A stretch of 64,000 nt of DNA from Plectosphaerella cucumerina (taxonomy: Eukaryota; Ascomycota; Sordariomycetes; Glomerellales; Plectosphaerellaceae): the NCBI GenBank assembly GCA_020746995.1, contig JAGPXD010000002.1:5084001-5148000 (forward strand), read 5' to 3'. Positions 34,351-46,400 of the stretch are shown here, piece by piece. The stretch's first letter is position 1. Each line of letters opens with the position of its first letter. The notes beneath the pieces are model-generated. The model saw nothing but the letters and a program-made list of their open reading frames with translations. It was not told the origin of the DNA and did not search any database. The translations under genes were made by a program, and so were the position numbers.

Positions 34351-34803
34351 TTTTGCGGTTGATGGATGGGCGTCGTAAGTGGTGGTGTATGCCCTTTGTA
34401 ACGACTTGGGTGTTGGGCCGTCGATACAGGTGCAACAGAGCGGCGGGGCACTATTTTCTGGTCGACCGCCGAACTTTTTTGCTTCCTGATTTTTTCTGCC
34501 GGGAGATGGCTGCTCACCGCTGGGAATTCGTCCAAGTCTGGGCTAGTGGTGCCTTTTCGATCTCATTATTGGATGCTCTTATCTTATCTCGACTCCACAC
34601 TTCTCCATCACGGCAGGGCGGTGGAAGCTCGGGGGGCTGGCAGGTGCTCGGAGCTGATTTGCTGCAGTTCCCCTGACAGTGGGCTGGCCGCCAAGCGTGG
34701 CCGCCCCGACCCGCCAAGTGGCTCCCGCATTGAACACGACATCGCGGCGACACTGGACAACCCCTCTGACCATGCCGTGCATTCAGCAACACAACCCGGC
34801 ACC
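34351..34803. promoter_or_regulatory. Bidirectional promoter between NOP7 (-) and PIG-U (+)
   Basis: 453 bases between divergent start codons. It contains a GTAACGACTTGGG element and an AT-rich segment with TTTTTTGC and TTTTTTCTGCC at about 34470-34500, but no clear TATA box, as is common for housekeeping fungal promoters. Confidence 0.5.
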
Positions 34804-36187
34804 ATGACACAGGCAGGCAAGGCTGGCCTATTCTCCGCGGCGGCCTTTTTGCGGCTGGCCCTGTTCGTTGTCTTTCCTAGCCTTCCCGACCTCCTTACCG
34901 GCCGAGTCGAGATCTCGACTCCTGTGACGAGCTTCAAGCGCCGTAAGCTCCGTTGCCTTGTTCGCCTCGAGCTGTTCAGAGCTATGCTGATCCCTTCGCA
35001 GTGCAGGAAGGACTATTTCTCTACAACCACAACGTTTCTCCGTACGATGGAGGAGTCTACCACCAGGCGCCTCTTCTCTTGCCGCTCTTCTCCCTCCTTC
35101 CCGACGCGAGGGCGTACCCCATCTTCACTGCCATCCTCTACATAATCGTCGACCTCCTCAGCGCCGATGCGCTCGCCAGCATTGCCGACTCAGGCGAGGC
35201 CGGGGCCTCCAGACTATTCAAGTCTCCGAGAAGAGGGCGCACATGGAGCGGATTAGTGGTTGCAGCGGCGTAAGGCCTCCTCTTGGATACTGTGACTGGT
35301 TGGCAAACCGATTTAACCCTTGCTTTAGGTACCTCTTCAACCCATACACCATCGCGACATGCATCGGCCGCTCGACCCAGGTCTTCTCCTCTTTCGCCAT
35401 CCTATACTCCCTGGCCAAGGCCACCGGCGGCGCGCCCATCAGCGCGATGGTGGCTCTGTCCCTCGCGACATACCTCTCCATGTATCCGATACTACTCCTC
35501 CCGCCAATCATCCTGCTGGCGTACGACCGACAACAGTCCTCCCGTCGCGTCGACTCTCTTGCTCGATTTGCCGCCATCAACAGCGCCACAGTTGTCGCCA
35601 CGGTCGCGACCCTACTTGCCGTGTCCTTCCCCCTCGCAGGCAACTCGTGGGACTTCCTGTGGAGGACATACGGCATCCAACTCACACTTACCGACCTTAC
35701 ACCCAACGCGGGCCTGTGGTGGTACTTCTTCGTCGAGATGTTTGACTCCTTCCGGGGCTTCTTTCTTGGCGTCTTTTGGCTCCACCTCGCCTCATATGTC
35801 GGGGGGCTGTCCATCCGCCTGCGTCCGCAACCCTTTGCTGCCGCCAGCTTGCTGCTGGGCATTTTCGCCATCTTCAAGCCCTACCCCTCGATTGCGGACA
35901 CGAGCTTGTTCTTCGCCGTCCTTCCGCTCTTCCGCCACCTGTTCCCGCTGATGCGCTACCCATTTGTCGCGGCTGCTGCCATCTTGTACGCGACCTTCCT
36001 CGGCCCTGCGTTCTACCACCTCTGGATATACGCCGGCAGCGGCAACGCCAACTTCTTCTACGCGATCACCCTGGTTTGGAGCCTTGCCCAAAGTCTCGTG
36101 GTCAGCGACCTGACGTTTGCTATCATTCGTGACGAGTGGGAGGTGGAACGCCCTGAGATGGCCGGGAAGGAAATCCGCCAGATCTAA
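34804..36187 (+). CDS. GAB1: GPI transamidase subunit PIG-U (Gab1/Cdc91), about 421 aa
   Basis: ER membrane subunit of GPI transamidase, which attaches GPI anchors to proteins. Exons 34804-34942, 35002-35269 and 35329-36187; both introns are 59 bp (GTAAGC..GCAG and GTAAGG..TTTAG). The joins restore SFKRLQEGLFLYNHNVSPYDGG and VVAAAYLFNPYTIATCIGRS. The segment NVSPYDGGVYHQAPLLLPLF and the NPYTIATC motif mark the family. At least eight hydrophobic segments run along the protein (for example FLRLALFVVFPSLPDLL at the N-terminus, and several after residue 190), as expected for a polytopic ER protein; a long luminal/cytosolic loop carries FFVEMFDSFRGFFLGVFWLH. Length fits (yeast 394, human 435). It shares a promoter region with NOP7. 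Confidence 0.95.
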
Positions 36188-36473
36188 GCTCCCGGGGATA
36201 CCTGTATGGCCAAGACTCTCCAGCGGTCCTACAGTAGGAGATGATCAGTGTGCTTTGTTAAAGGGCATTAGGGACATGGCGCATTGGTAAAAGCCCGTCG
36301 CGGCGATGTGTTGTACGATAGGCATGCATTGTGGTGCATCGAGGATTGATCCAGCAAGAACACTGGTGTTGAGGGGTCGCTTTATATGCGCGTCTATAAT
36401 ACAGGCCTTTCTCGTCATACTGGTACAATTTGTCGCTAGCTTCGTGCTTGACGACGAACCGCAGTCACTTGAA
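36188..36473. other. Short intergenic region between convergent genes
   Basis: 3' ends of PIG-U (+) and SAM37 (-). It contains a CTTTATATGCG at about 36380 with no associated gene. Confidence 0.6.
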
Positions 36474-37857
36474 TCAGTCAACTGCCACGTCTGCCTCAAC
36501 GATCCTGTTGTGACCGCTGCCAAAATCGACACCTGCCCCGGAAGGACCACTGCTCGCGTTTGCCGACCAGGGTTCAGGAGAACCTCCGAGGCTGAAGTCA
36601 AGCATGGCACCCAGCGCGCCGAAATCACTCAACTTGGATCCCTTCTCGGCAGCCCAGGTCTGTGAGCGAAGACCAAAAGGCGGTAGGTTGCGGTACCACC
36701 ATGCACCATATGCCAGTGCACCTCCGGCAACAAGCAAGCTCCCTGCTACCGTAGCCGACCTCGTGTCAAGCAGACCCTTAGAGCCCGTCTCGGCCCTTCG
36801 TCGAAGCTCGGCTGAGTACTGCTCTCCGACCTGGGGCGTGACGCGGATGACGTCGTCCACGAATCGGGAGAGGGTGTGCAGCACCGACTTGGACGCACTC
36901 GCGAGCGCCCGCTCATCTTCCCAGGGAAGAGGCCCGGGGGCCTCGAGGCAGATCATGGAGAGGTCGTCCAGCATGACCACCAAAGAAGGAAACTCGGCGG
37001 CCAGCGCCTTGCGAAGGAAGTCCTGTGGTACCGGAGCGGCACGCATGAGCGCCAGATAGCCTAGTGCCAGACAGTCGAGGGATGAGACAGCGCCGTCTGC
37101 AGAGAGCAGGCGGGCTTTCGAGCCTGCCTCCTCTTCACCCTTGGCGCGCAGGTCCTCCACCACAGACAGCGCGTCGGTAGCCATAGCGTAGAGGCGGATG
37201 GTGGCAGCCTGGCCAGGAGCAAGCTCCTCCAGCACGCCCTTCTTGCGCGCCGTGGGGATGTGCTGCATGGCAGCGTCCAAGGGGCCCAATTGCTTCGAGT
37301 CTTCATCGTCGTCTCCGTTCAACGAGAGGCCGGCGAGGAGATGTGATGTCCTCCCCACTGCAGCCGAGTGCAGCGCTGTCGGGACGGTCCATGTGAGCGG
37401 GAAGGGAAGGATAGTGCTGTATGCGGGCCGCGTCGTCTCTGACCAGTTTCGAGGAACCGCGTAGAGGGAAACGTCTATCAGGGGCGCCAGGCTTGAGGAC
37501 ATGTATGCGCTGTAGGCGGCGGTGTCTGCCAGCTGGGAAGGGGTGAGTTTGGCGTCCAGGTTGTACTGTGTTTGCGAAGAGAGATGGGAGATGATGGCAT
37601 CATAGCCGGTGGTCCAGGTGCCGCTTGATGAGGATCTGAGTGCAGGCAGGCGATCTGAGAGGGTTAGCTAGGAAAGTGCGATGTTGATGTTGGGCTGACG
37701 CACTCGAAGGGGTGACAGAAGGGTCACTGCCGGGTATCAGAGTCCACTCTGAGCTGGGGATGGCATGGTGGAGATATGCGATGGCGGCGATACACTCTGC
37801 ATCGATGGAGGGAAGCCCAAAGGCTGGACCCCAGGTGTGAAGCTCAAAAGACGGCAT
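36474..37857 (-). CDS. SAM37: Mitochondrial SAM complex subunit SAM37/Tom37 (metaxin-like), about 444 aa
   Basis: Peripheral/anchored subunit of the sorting and assembly machinery that inserts beta-barrel proteins into the mitochondrial outer membrane. Exon 1 is 37857-37704 (MPSFELHTWGPAFGLPSIDAE) and exon 2 is 37654-36474. The 49 bp intron 37655-37703 starts GTGCGT, ends CTCAG and has a GCTAAC branch site. The join gives PSVTPSNRLPALRSSSSGTW. The N-terminal ELHTWGPAFGLPSIDAECIAAIAYL with a later SGTWTTGYDAIISHL is the thioredoxin/GST-like Tom37 domain; QYNLDAKLTPSQLADTAAY begins the helical part. A hydrophobic segment at about residues 345-365 (SATVAGSLLVAGGALAYGAW) is a likely C-terminal membrane anchor, as in filamentous fungal SAM37. 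The last 60 residues are Gly/Ser-rich. Divergence in this family is high, but the N-terminal motif order is clear. Confidence 0.9.
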
Positions 37858-40800
37858 GGCGATAACCTGGTGCCGCTAGTGTCGTAAATTTGAGACGATT
37901 CGACCGTCGAACTGAGAATGTCGCCTCAGAGGGGAATTGCCGATTTTCTCACTCTCAGTCTTTTCCTTGACTTGTCGTTCCCGTCATGGCTGGCTTGAGT
38001 GAAGGAAAAGGGGGCACGGACCAGACACGCGCCATCACGTGATGGAGTTGAAGTCGAGGTTCTCAGCCACATCCCAGTGGCTGAGTCATCGCGTCTTGAA
38101 TTCCGCGACTTGAAGTCTGAACCCTTCCTGCCTTCGCATCAGAAAGGCAAGAGAAGGTACTCTGACAACCAACTGTGCACAATACTCATTAGCCAATCAT
38201 TCCGTTCTACTTCTGATGGGTATTCGAGCCTTCGATCGAAGCAAGTCACTGCTGAGGTAGGCCTAGCATGCCACTGTCTGTCCAGCCACCCTTCAGTGCC
38301 AAAGTGGCAGACGCCCTAGACAGGCGCCTTCATTGACTTGCTCATGGTATGTAATCGGCCCGCTGACGTTGAGGCTTACACCATGTAGGCAATGATATGC
38401 CTTTTGAGTTCGTTCGCAGAAGATCAGCGTCATCATCGCCCTTCATCTCCCTCACAGCACAACCCTTCTGCAAGATCTTCCAAACGGTTTCAATTTGATA
38501 GTGAGACAAGACAGATTGACGTGAACAACGTCGACTAGTACCCAGGCTGATCAGAGACTTGAAGCTCAAGTCACTCCCGGCCGGAGATGTGGGCCCTCGG
38601 CCGGGTCCGGAGACGACCTTTGAGACAAGGTGTTTGAAGTTTCCTGCTTGTCATTGATAATGATCATGAGCCAATCTCTGCAGAAGCCGGAGATGGCGGA
38701 TCATTGCATGCGTTCTGCGCAACATTTCAGAAGAGTACCTGTACGAGACCAGCCCCGTCAAATTAACCATATGCCCCCCAGCGGAGCCGGTGGGTGACGG
38801 AGACGAGCCAGACCCTTTTGAAGATTGAAGGCCGCGGGGCACCTGTCAGGCGGGAATAGTGGCACCATGCGGGCGTCGCTTACACCCGCCAAGACGGAGC
38901 AGCGACCGCAAGCAGAGTTGAGCCTCGGCTCGACGCAAACGGCCAAGCTCCGCAGCCTCTCGGGGGCGGCGGCGGGGAGGGTCTCACAAAATTCGCCTCC
39001 CCCTGAAGATCGACTTCCTGACATGCAGGCGCGACGCAAGGGATGTACTCTACCTCTACTCGTACAGACTTAGGTATGGGCAGTGTGAGGTAGCATCCGG
39101 GGCTGGAAGTTATTCCATCGTACCGAAGCGAACCTCGCGAGCAATTCACCCCAAACGCTCGCGCCGGAAGCCGGCTCAGGGAACGGGGAAAGGGGCCGCG
39201 CCGCGGAATGTAGGGGAACTCTCCTTCCAGGCGTCGTCTGAAAAAAAAGGGGTCTCTCTCTGTGTCTTGATCAGCGCCAGCGTATTCCGCCCGCTCGCGC
39301 AGTGACATCTCGGTCTAGAACTTTACTTGGGGTGCGTCATCTTGCCACCGCTCAGAGACTCTACTACGAACAATAAGGCCCCTGGATCTCTGGCAGCGGC
39401 TTCCCCCTATTTCTTTCTTGCTGCACACTCCCGTGCGCCAGCGCTCTGTCAGGAGTCCAGTCTCGCTGGACGTTTTCCTTGCCAGAAACGGCTTGGGATG
39501 GGTCCTCCGGTGGCAGTTCCCGCGGCGCTTCCATTCTTAGCCTGGAACGGTGTGCAACAGGTCTCGTGGCAGGAAAGCTAAAATCACTTCATTTTGATTG
39601 TTTTTTCCCACCCTCTTAGGCTGTCTCCCAACAGGACGAATTTCCTCTGATGATTTGATGACGGGCGGACCCCCGCGGACTCTTCCTAGTGCCGGGCGCC
39701 GGGAACGAACGGCGCGGATAAGTCATCGTGCTCTCCCGCCGAGGCCACCCCTCCAACCCCCTACTACCGCCGCTGTTGACTTGGTCCGACCGTCAGTCTG
39801 CCCATCCGAGCGACGAGATGCGCCCGCAGTTCGGCCACCTCGGCAGCCGCCATTGCGCACCCGTGCCGGCTCCTGAAACAAGGACGTTGAAGTGCAGAGA
39901 AGGGGGAGGGGGAAGCTCGTCCGGTGCTCGTGTCCAAGTTCGCAATTGTAGACCGGCAGATAGGGGAAGGCCGGCCACCGGCTTGCTGCCGAAAGCTGCG
40001 CTGCAGTACCGTTCCATTTGGGCAAGAGAAGGCGGATGATGATGCGCAGAGCGCCGGCATCAACTACCGCAAGGCGGCATGAATCGCCCAACCGGGCTGG
40101 TGGCCCCCTTTTTTTTCACGCTCCGAGCCGACGGCATCTTGGCCTGACCTTGCCGCCGGCCGGGTCAGGGGGTGTTGGCAGCAGCGAGCGGGTGACGGAA
40201 AAATACCACCTGGGAAGAAGACACGACACGACACCTGACATGAGGGCGGCGGCGCGGCGCAAAATACATCGTCATCAGGGTTGCCTCCAAGCGACCGTCT
40301 GCGCCAGGCAGGTCTACCACGAGCGGCCGGCCGGTCGGCGCAACCGGTGATGCCAGGCTGGCATGTTCATCGTCCTCTTTCCATCGTTTCCCAGACCGCC
40401 TCCGGCCGCGGGGTGGGACACGCCGTGCCCACGATGTCCGGTTGAGGAGGTGATTCCCGGCGCTGGTGTTTCCATGTCATGTCGTGTCAGAGGAAATTTC
40501 CCCCTTGTGCGATTTTCCCTCGCCCACCCGTCCGCCGAGAAAAGACATCCCACACATCCCACATCCCACTCTTCCCGTCCGCATCCGCATTCCCACCCCC
40601 GTCTCTCGGCCCATCGCGCACATGGCAGCGTTGGAGGTGGGGAGCATGGGAAGGGAAAGCGCAACGCAAGGGAGCGGGCGTGATCGGAGTCTCACTCCGA
40701 ACGGGTCCCCCTGCGGAATCCTAGCCTCGGCGTGCATGTCACTTGCTGGACGGATGACCTGCTTCTGCCCTGCCTTGCCTTGCCTTGCCTTGATGAGAGA

Positions 40801-43072
40801 TTTGATTTCCCACAAGGCACGTTTTGTACGTTATTGCTATTGCTCGTTCCCCACCGTCCACTCAAACCGGCCCCCCTCCCATGCCGCGACGAGACGAGAC
40901 GAGACGCACCAAGAAATGAGGAAAGCAGGGAAAAATCACCCCCCGTGGCACCGATAATAATGACGAGGAACGAGGGGATATTGCCATCCACCTGACATGC
41001 GGCCGGGTTGTTTTCGGTCTGCCCCCTCATCAGTCGGCCGCATTGACGACGGCCTCGGACAAGGGGACGAGACGACCGTGAGAGCAAGGTGAGCTGTTGC
41101 GTTTTTCCTCAAATCCGTCATGCCGAGGGCGTTGGATCTCCCTTGGCCCAAACTCAGACTTGGTCTTGCCTCGCAAGGCCACTCGAAGGAGGGGATGACA
41201 GACAAGACCCAAACAGCCCGAGGGGGCCCAAGCCAAGGGGCCAGACAACGCATGAACCGGCGACCTGCCAGCTTAAGGTTGCGAGCTGGCACACACCTGG
41301 TCTGGGGACGCTGGTCCGGGCCGCCTGCAGATCGTGTTCGCGATGGGCCGTCGGGCGGCGCAATGCTCCCACCGCCGCATCCGAGAGGCGCGCCGCTTCT
41401 CCTCCTGCTCCTCCGGGACGGCCGCATCAGACGGGCCAGGCAGACAAACAAACGCTCCCCCTCCCAATCCCAGGTTGAAGCGAGGGGGAGCGTGTGATCA
41501 CTGCGACCTCTTCGAGGCAGAGTCCCCGCGATCAAAACAAATGTTTGCGAGTTCCTTCAGCAAGTGACAGCGGGGGCGGGGCCCAGGAGGTTAGAGTGCG
41601 CAGATGCGTCGTGCCGGCCCCCTCACTAACTCGGGTCCGGTGAGGTCACGGGCTTTTTCTCCCAGCGCCGCGCCCGACGGGATCTCTGGGGGAATTATTG
41701 AAAGGGGGGCAAGGGGGGGAGGGATAGCTGGTCCGCAGGGCAGGGCCCGGCCGATGTTATGCGCCGAAGTTGCAAGTTGGACATCGCCGAAGGAGGGGAG
41801 AGGCAGAGTTCTGGAGAGCAGAGGCAAGGCAACCGCTAAACTCCGGCCCAACGTGAGATCGTCAAAAGTTTCCCCCGCGTTTGGCGTCCTGCCAGTCTCG
41901 GATGGGAACCGCCTTGCGAGCGGCACTGGCCGTCAAATGTCAAAAAGGCTGCTGATCGGCGAAAGAGCGGTCGCGGCTCGAGATTGGTTGGTTAGGAGGA
42001 CGAGATGAAGCTTCCCCTTCGTGACCGTCTCATTTCATTCAGTTCAATGTGGTCACGAAGTGCAGTGCAGTGCGAGTTTGTAGAAAGTATGAAGCCATGA
42101 ATTGTGTGTGCTTTCCGCCACTGTCCGCCCTGCTAAGGGGAGGGGATGATGGGCTAGGGAAAGGGGGTATCGCCATCGGCCCTAGAAATCCCATCTAATC
42201 TACGCCGAGAAATATGCATGTGTCTGTGTGTGTGTGTGGTATGTCGTGGGGAAAATGTACAGGAGTGGTTCCGCCGCGGCGGGGTGGTGATGATGATGAT
42301 GGGGAGGAATGTAGTAGGAAATGTCCCCCAGTGCCCCTCGTAATGATGCCTCGTCCACCCATTCCCATTAAATGCTTCATCTCGTATTGAAGCTCGCTCG
42401 TAACCTGAAATGAGTCGAGGCCTTCTTTTCATTGATTAAAAAGTGTTGTGTCGTAGTGAGGGCTGTGTAAGTGTATGTTTGCAGCCAGCCCTGTGACGGT
42501 TGGGTGGCTGGCGTGTCGTGTCCGGTGTCGAGTCCAGCTCCGAGGACAGGCAGGCCCGTCCGCTCGTCGCCGGGCTGCGCCACCCCGCAGGGCAGGCTGT
42601 GGCCGGAGAGTTGAGGGGAGGATTGTGGTGTAGTGATGTCGTCAAGGTGCATGCGGTAGTGCTGCGCCGAGGGATGAGAGCGGAAACGTCCCGTGTCGGC
42701 TGCCTGGCAGAATAAGCGGCGGGCGGCCGAGTCGAGTCAGGAAGATCCGAGTCTTGGGTGTTGGTCGTCGTGGTGTAGGTGGTGCGTGTCCAGCTCGCTG
42801 GCTTGCTGGGAAGCTGCATACGCACGATTGCGTGCATGTCGAAGGGGCTTGACGCGCAGGCGGCAGGTTGTCGGAGAGAGAAACCCGGTTCTTGGCCCAG
42901 GCGGAACGTCGCTCGAATCAGGACAGCGAAGAACCGGAGAGAGAGCCCAGGCCTGCCGGGGTCTGTTCACGGCCCGAAAGCCATGTCCGGCAGGTCGCAT
43001 TGTGTTGTTCTGTAGGCGCGGCGTCGGGTAGGTGACGAGCGGCCGGAGGTGGACGGCGTCGCTGTCCCTCCC
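37858..43072. other. Second gene desert, left part, no recognised gene
   Basis: The first few hundred bases are the SAM37 promoter. Beyond that there is no recognisable gene on either strand. Simple repeats: CCTTG x4 at about 40772-40791, ACGAG repeats near 40890 and a GT tract at about 42220-42239. The right 0.7-1 kb may be the 3' UTR of the 37 aa gene at 43073-43186, since its minus-strand downstream sequence becomes AT-richer near 42.4 kb. The minus-strand frame 38880-39308 starts with an ATG but has no family resemblance and no promoter signal. Confidence 0.5.
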
Positions 43073-43186
43073 TTAACCTCTCTTGGGAGTGGGAGGAAGG
43101 GGCCTGCTGGGAGGGGGACCAGGGCAGGGAGGCAGCTGAGAAGGGCGCTGGGCGGGCATGGCGTCGAAGTTGGTGGTGTTGGCCAT
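43073..43186 (-). CDS. Tiny Pro-rich hypothetical protein, 37 aa
   Basis: ATG at 43186 (ACACAATGGCC context), stop TAA at 43073. The peptide starts MANTTNFDAMPAQRPSQLP and then is Pro-rich, ending PTPKRG. It is too short to judge by composition, but the upstream sequence looks like a genuine fungal 5' region: a minus-strand TATA box at 43405-43412, then about 190 bases of CT/CA-rich leader without a competing long frame. Splicing at the GTTAAG overlapping the stop is conceivable but gives only a short extension. It could be a small conserved peptide, the first exon of a longer protein, or the short frame of a noncoding RNA. No family is recognised. Confidence 0.4.
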   Translation of the reverse strand: MANTTNFDAMPAQRPSQLPPCPGPPPSRPLPPTPKRG

Positions 43187-43404
43187 TGTGTATGTGTGTT
43201 TGGTTTTGGTGTTGGCGAGGAGAGGCTACTGTGAGACTCTACTGCGGTGATGATACTGGTTGGAGGTGGTCGTTGTTGGTGAAGCTGTAATGTGATAGCT
43301 GATGTGATGAACGACTTGTAGCTTGCTGAACAATGACTTCTGACGAGGCGGATGATACGAAAGATCGGTGGGAGTGAGAGAGGCGTCAGGGGAGGGAGGA
43401 TGGT

Positions 43405-43412
43405 CTTATATG
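43405..43412 (-). promoter_or_regulatory. TATA box for the 37 aa gene
   Basis: Reads CATATAAG on the minus strand, about 219 bases upstream of the ATG at 43186. A GA repeat lies just beyond it (43425-43440). Confidence 0.55.
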
Positions 43413-46400
43413 TATCAACGAGGCCCGAGAGAGAGAGAGACTCTCCCTTCAACTGCTTCCCCCTTGAGGGGGGGTGGACGGAAGTGTTGACAGTGTGGTG
43501 GCCACCCCCCTCCCCCTGCCTTCTACCCTCTACCCCCCAGCCTGCCTGGTGGGAGAGATCAGAACAGACGGCACACCCGGCGGGAACCTTGTCGGAATCC
43601 GGGAATGGGCAGATCCTGGTACGTTAGGGTTAGGGGACAGAGAGCAGGATGCCTGACGAGCGAGAGATGTCAGCCTTTGTCTTGGAGGGGGGAAGCGAGC
43701 CTTCATCGGAGATCACCTCAGAGGTACCGGACGATGGGACGGGTACGAGACGGCGGCGTACACAGGGCCCATCATCAATCTCGGGTGGCTGCGAACGGAG
43801 GGTCAGCAGGCGCCGACAATGTCATTAAACACGCATGAACAGGGCGGAAACGTGCAGACGGCATCCAAGACAAGGCCCAGCGCGTGGGCCTTGTGTACTT
43901 GGTCGTGAAGGTACCGAGAGAGGACCGAGTACTTCCCAGAATGGGGGGGGAGGACGGCGGCCTGGGAAGGGGGCCCACTCCCCCTGGTGCGTTCGGCATT
44001 CGCTAATTCAGAGAAAGAAGAAGAAAAAAAACGGCACGACTGGGGGGGCAGACGATCAGACAGGGGAAGGGGACAACGTGGCCAGGTACCTCTCCCTGGG
44101 CGGTGACAGTGACGCAGGCCGTGGGGCTTGACCGCCGCCGCTCCTGCCCCCGAGCAGCGAAATGAAACAAGCATGCGCACCTAAAAGCATGGTGCCCGGG
44201 GCCGTACCAGTCCCAAAACATCCCCTGTCCGTGTGGCATGTGGCTGCTCCCCCCCTGTCGCACGCTCCGACCCCAAGTCCGCTTCCCACTATTTCTGGAC
44301 TTCTGCTAGGGGGAAGTACCGGTACCTGGGCTGTTGGGTTCAGGTGTTCTGCTGTCTGTCTGCCTGTCCTTTTTGCTGCTGCGCTGCGGCTGACCATCAC
44401 CGACCGACAGCTGCACGGCACGGCTGATGAGTCATTTCGAATTTGATCGCCCGGGGCAGTCCAGGCTGTTAATAACCAACGGCTGCAGCTCGTTTGCGGC
44501 GTGACCCCGTGGCGCGGACGCCCGGTATTACACCGCATGCTTGTCGGCAGGGCTGGCTTGGACAGGCAACGTCAGCCTGGCAGGCTTCAAATCGTGTTGA
44601 GGAAGCAGACCGGAGCTTTTGATGTCATGGCCGGTACGACCGCCCGGAGATCCCCCCAACGGCGTCGTCACCCTGTCTGTACGTCCTCCATCCGCCGCCT
44701 TTTCGTCTCGGTGAGCTGTTTCCGCGGCATTTCAGAACGGGGGGCTTACGACCGCTTCAGGGGGCCCGCCATGGCACTCACATGCATGCAGAAGGGAGAC
44801 AAAAGGGAGGAGAGGGCCAGCGTCTGTCTGTGCCCGAAAGCGGTGAAACCTGCGCGGCCCACGGGCCCGACCCCAGCGCACCACAGTCCGCAGCAGTCAG
44901 CGGCGGGCCAGCAAGCTTGAAGCAGGCTTGGATGGAGGCAGACCAGCACACCAGAGATCTTCCGTCCAGTGGCCCGACGGCCGAACGGCCAGCGCACCCC
45001 CTGGCCTGAACTGGGACTGACCGACCGAACGACCGATGGGACGCTCCACCGCATCGTTCTCTGCCGCTGCATGGAACGGGTAATGGAAGCCTGGCGCAGC
45101 ATCCACCGCCGGCGCTGTGTTTCGGCCCTCGACGAGCGTAATCAAATGCGTCCTGCTCGGTGTGGGCGGACGGCATCGACGGGCCCCCTTCCGCATTTCC
45201 TGGATTGGTGATCAGGGTCACTTCGCGGGTTGGGGATGGGCAGCCAGCATCTCAGCAGCAAGAAACCCTGAAATTTGTCGTGTCCTGGAAGATGCCGTCG
45301 ACAAGGCTACCCCGTCATGGCGAGAGGAAGAAAAAACCTTTGGGGTCCTCCGAGCCTCCCGCTCATCGTCAACGGCGGCCGGAGTGTTGGCGGTGTGTTG
45401 GTGCCCTCCGAGGTTGGGTCTCCCCAGAATCACCAGTCAGGGACACAGCTTCGCAAGTTGGGGCAAGATTTTTCAGGGTCCTGTCAACGGAAAATAGCGC
45501 CTGGTGCTAGGCGGTGGGACACGTCCGGTGTCTTGGCGCAACTTCCCGTCCGTCCACTTCGTGCTTGCCCTCTCCCGTCTCGCTCTTGCCTGCCTGACAG
45601 AAGCCGCCCCAGGGGAACTCCTTCCTCGCTTTCCTCTACCCGTGACGGAAACAAGTGTCAGGAAGGAGCAACAGGCTGCCTGCCTGCGCCTTCCCCAACA
45701 TCCACTCCACGCATCACACCTGCTTCGTGTTGAGGACTCGTTGGCCAGAGCTTCCTGTCATCGAAACTGTAGTCGGCCGGACCTTCATTTCAATTAAATT
45801 ACCCAGGCTGCCTCCATCGTCAGCTGCCTCAATTCCAATTCCACGACTCAACCCACATTCCGGGGCGGAGACCCCCAAATTCACACCACGACATCTTCCA
45901 CATCGTCCACCCGCCCGCGCACCCCTGGCCTCCGCCGCCCGGGACAGAGACCGGGATCTCATCGCGGGCAGAAGCCCTGATCCCTGGGGTAGGAGGGGCA
46001 CGGTGACACGAGCGAGCGAGCGAACGCCTCGAAAATTCCCTTTTTCAATCAAATTTGGCAGACTCCAGTTGCCTGCTTTTACGGCGGATCCCTCCAGCAA
46101 TCTCCAGCAGCAAGCAAGGGCATCCTAATCTCCCGCATGGCGCAAATCTCCTCCCTCGCTCCTCTCGCCTCTCTCCCTCCGACTCGTGAAGGTCCGACAC
46201 GCCGATCACCGCGAACCTCGCTGTCGCGTCTTTGCCCTCGGCCTCACGGACCGTCGTAACCTTTTTCAGCATCTCGCGGCGCGCGGGTTCGTGATCGGCG
46301 CCGCAGGCATTGAAGTCCGCGCGCCACGGCATGGCGCCCGACTCGGCTTCAAACGACGGACTGCCACCGCTGCCCTGCGCGCCGTCTGCCCGATGTTGAA

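Noticed and set aside
38880..39308. 142-codon minus-strand ATG frame
   Set aside because: No family resemblance, Pro/Arg-rich runs, and no leader or TATA signal upstream.
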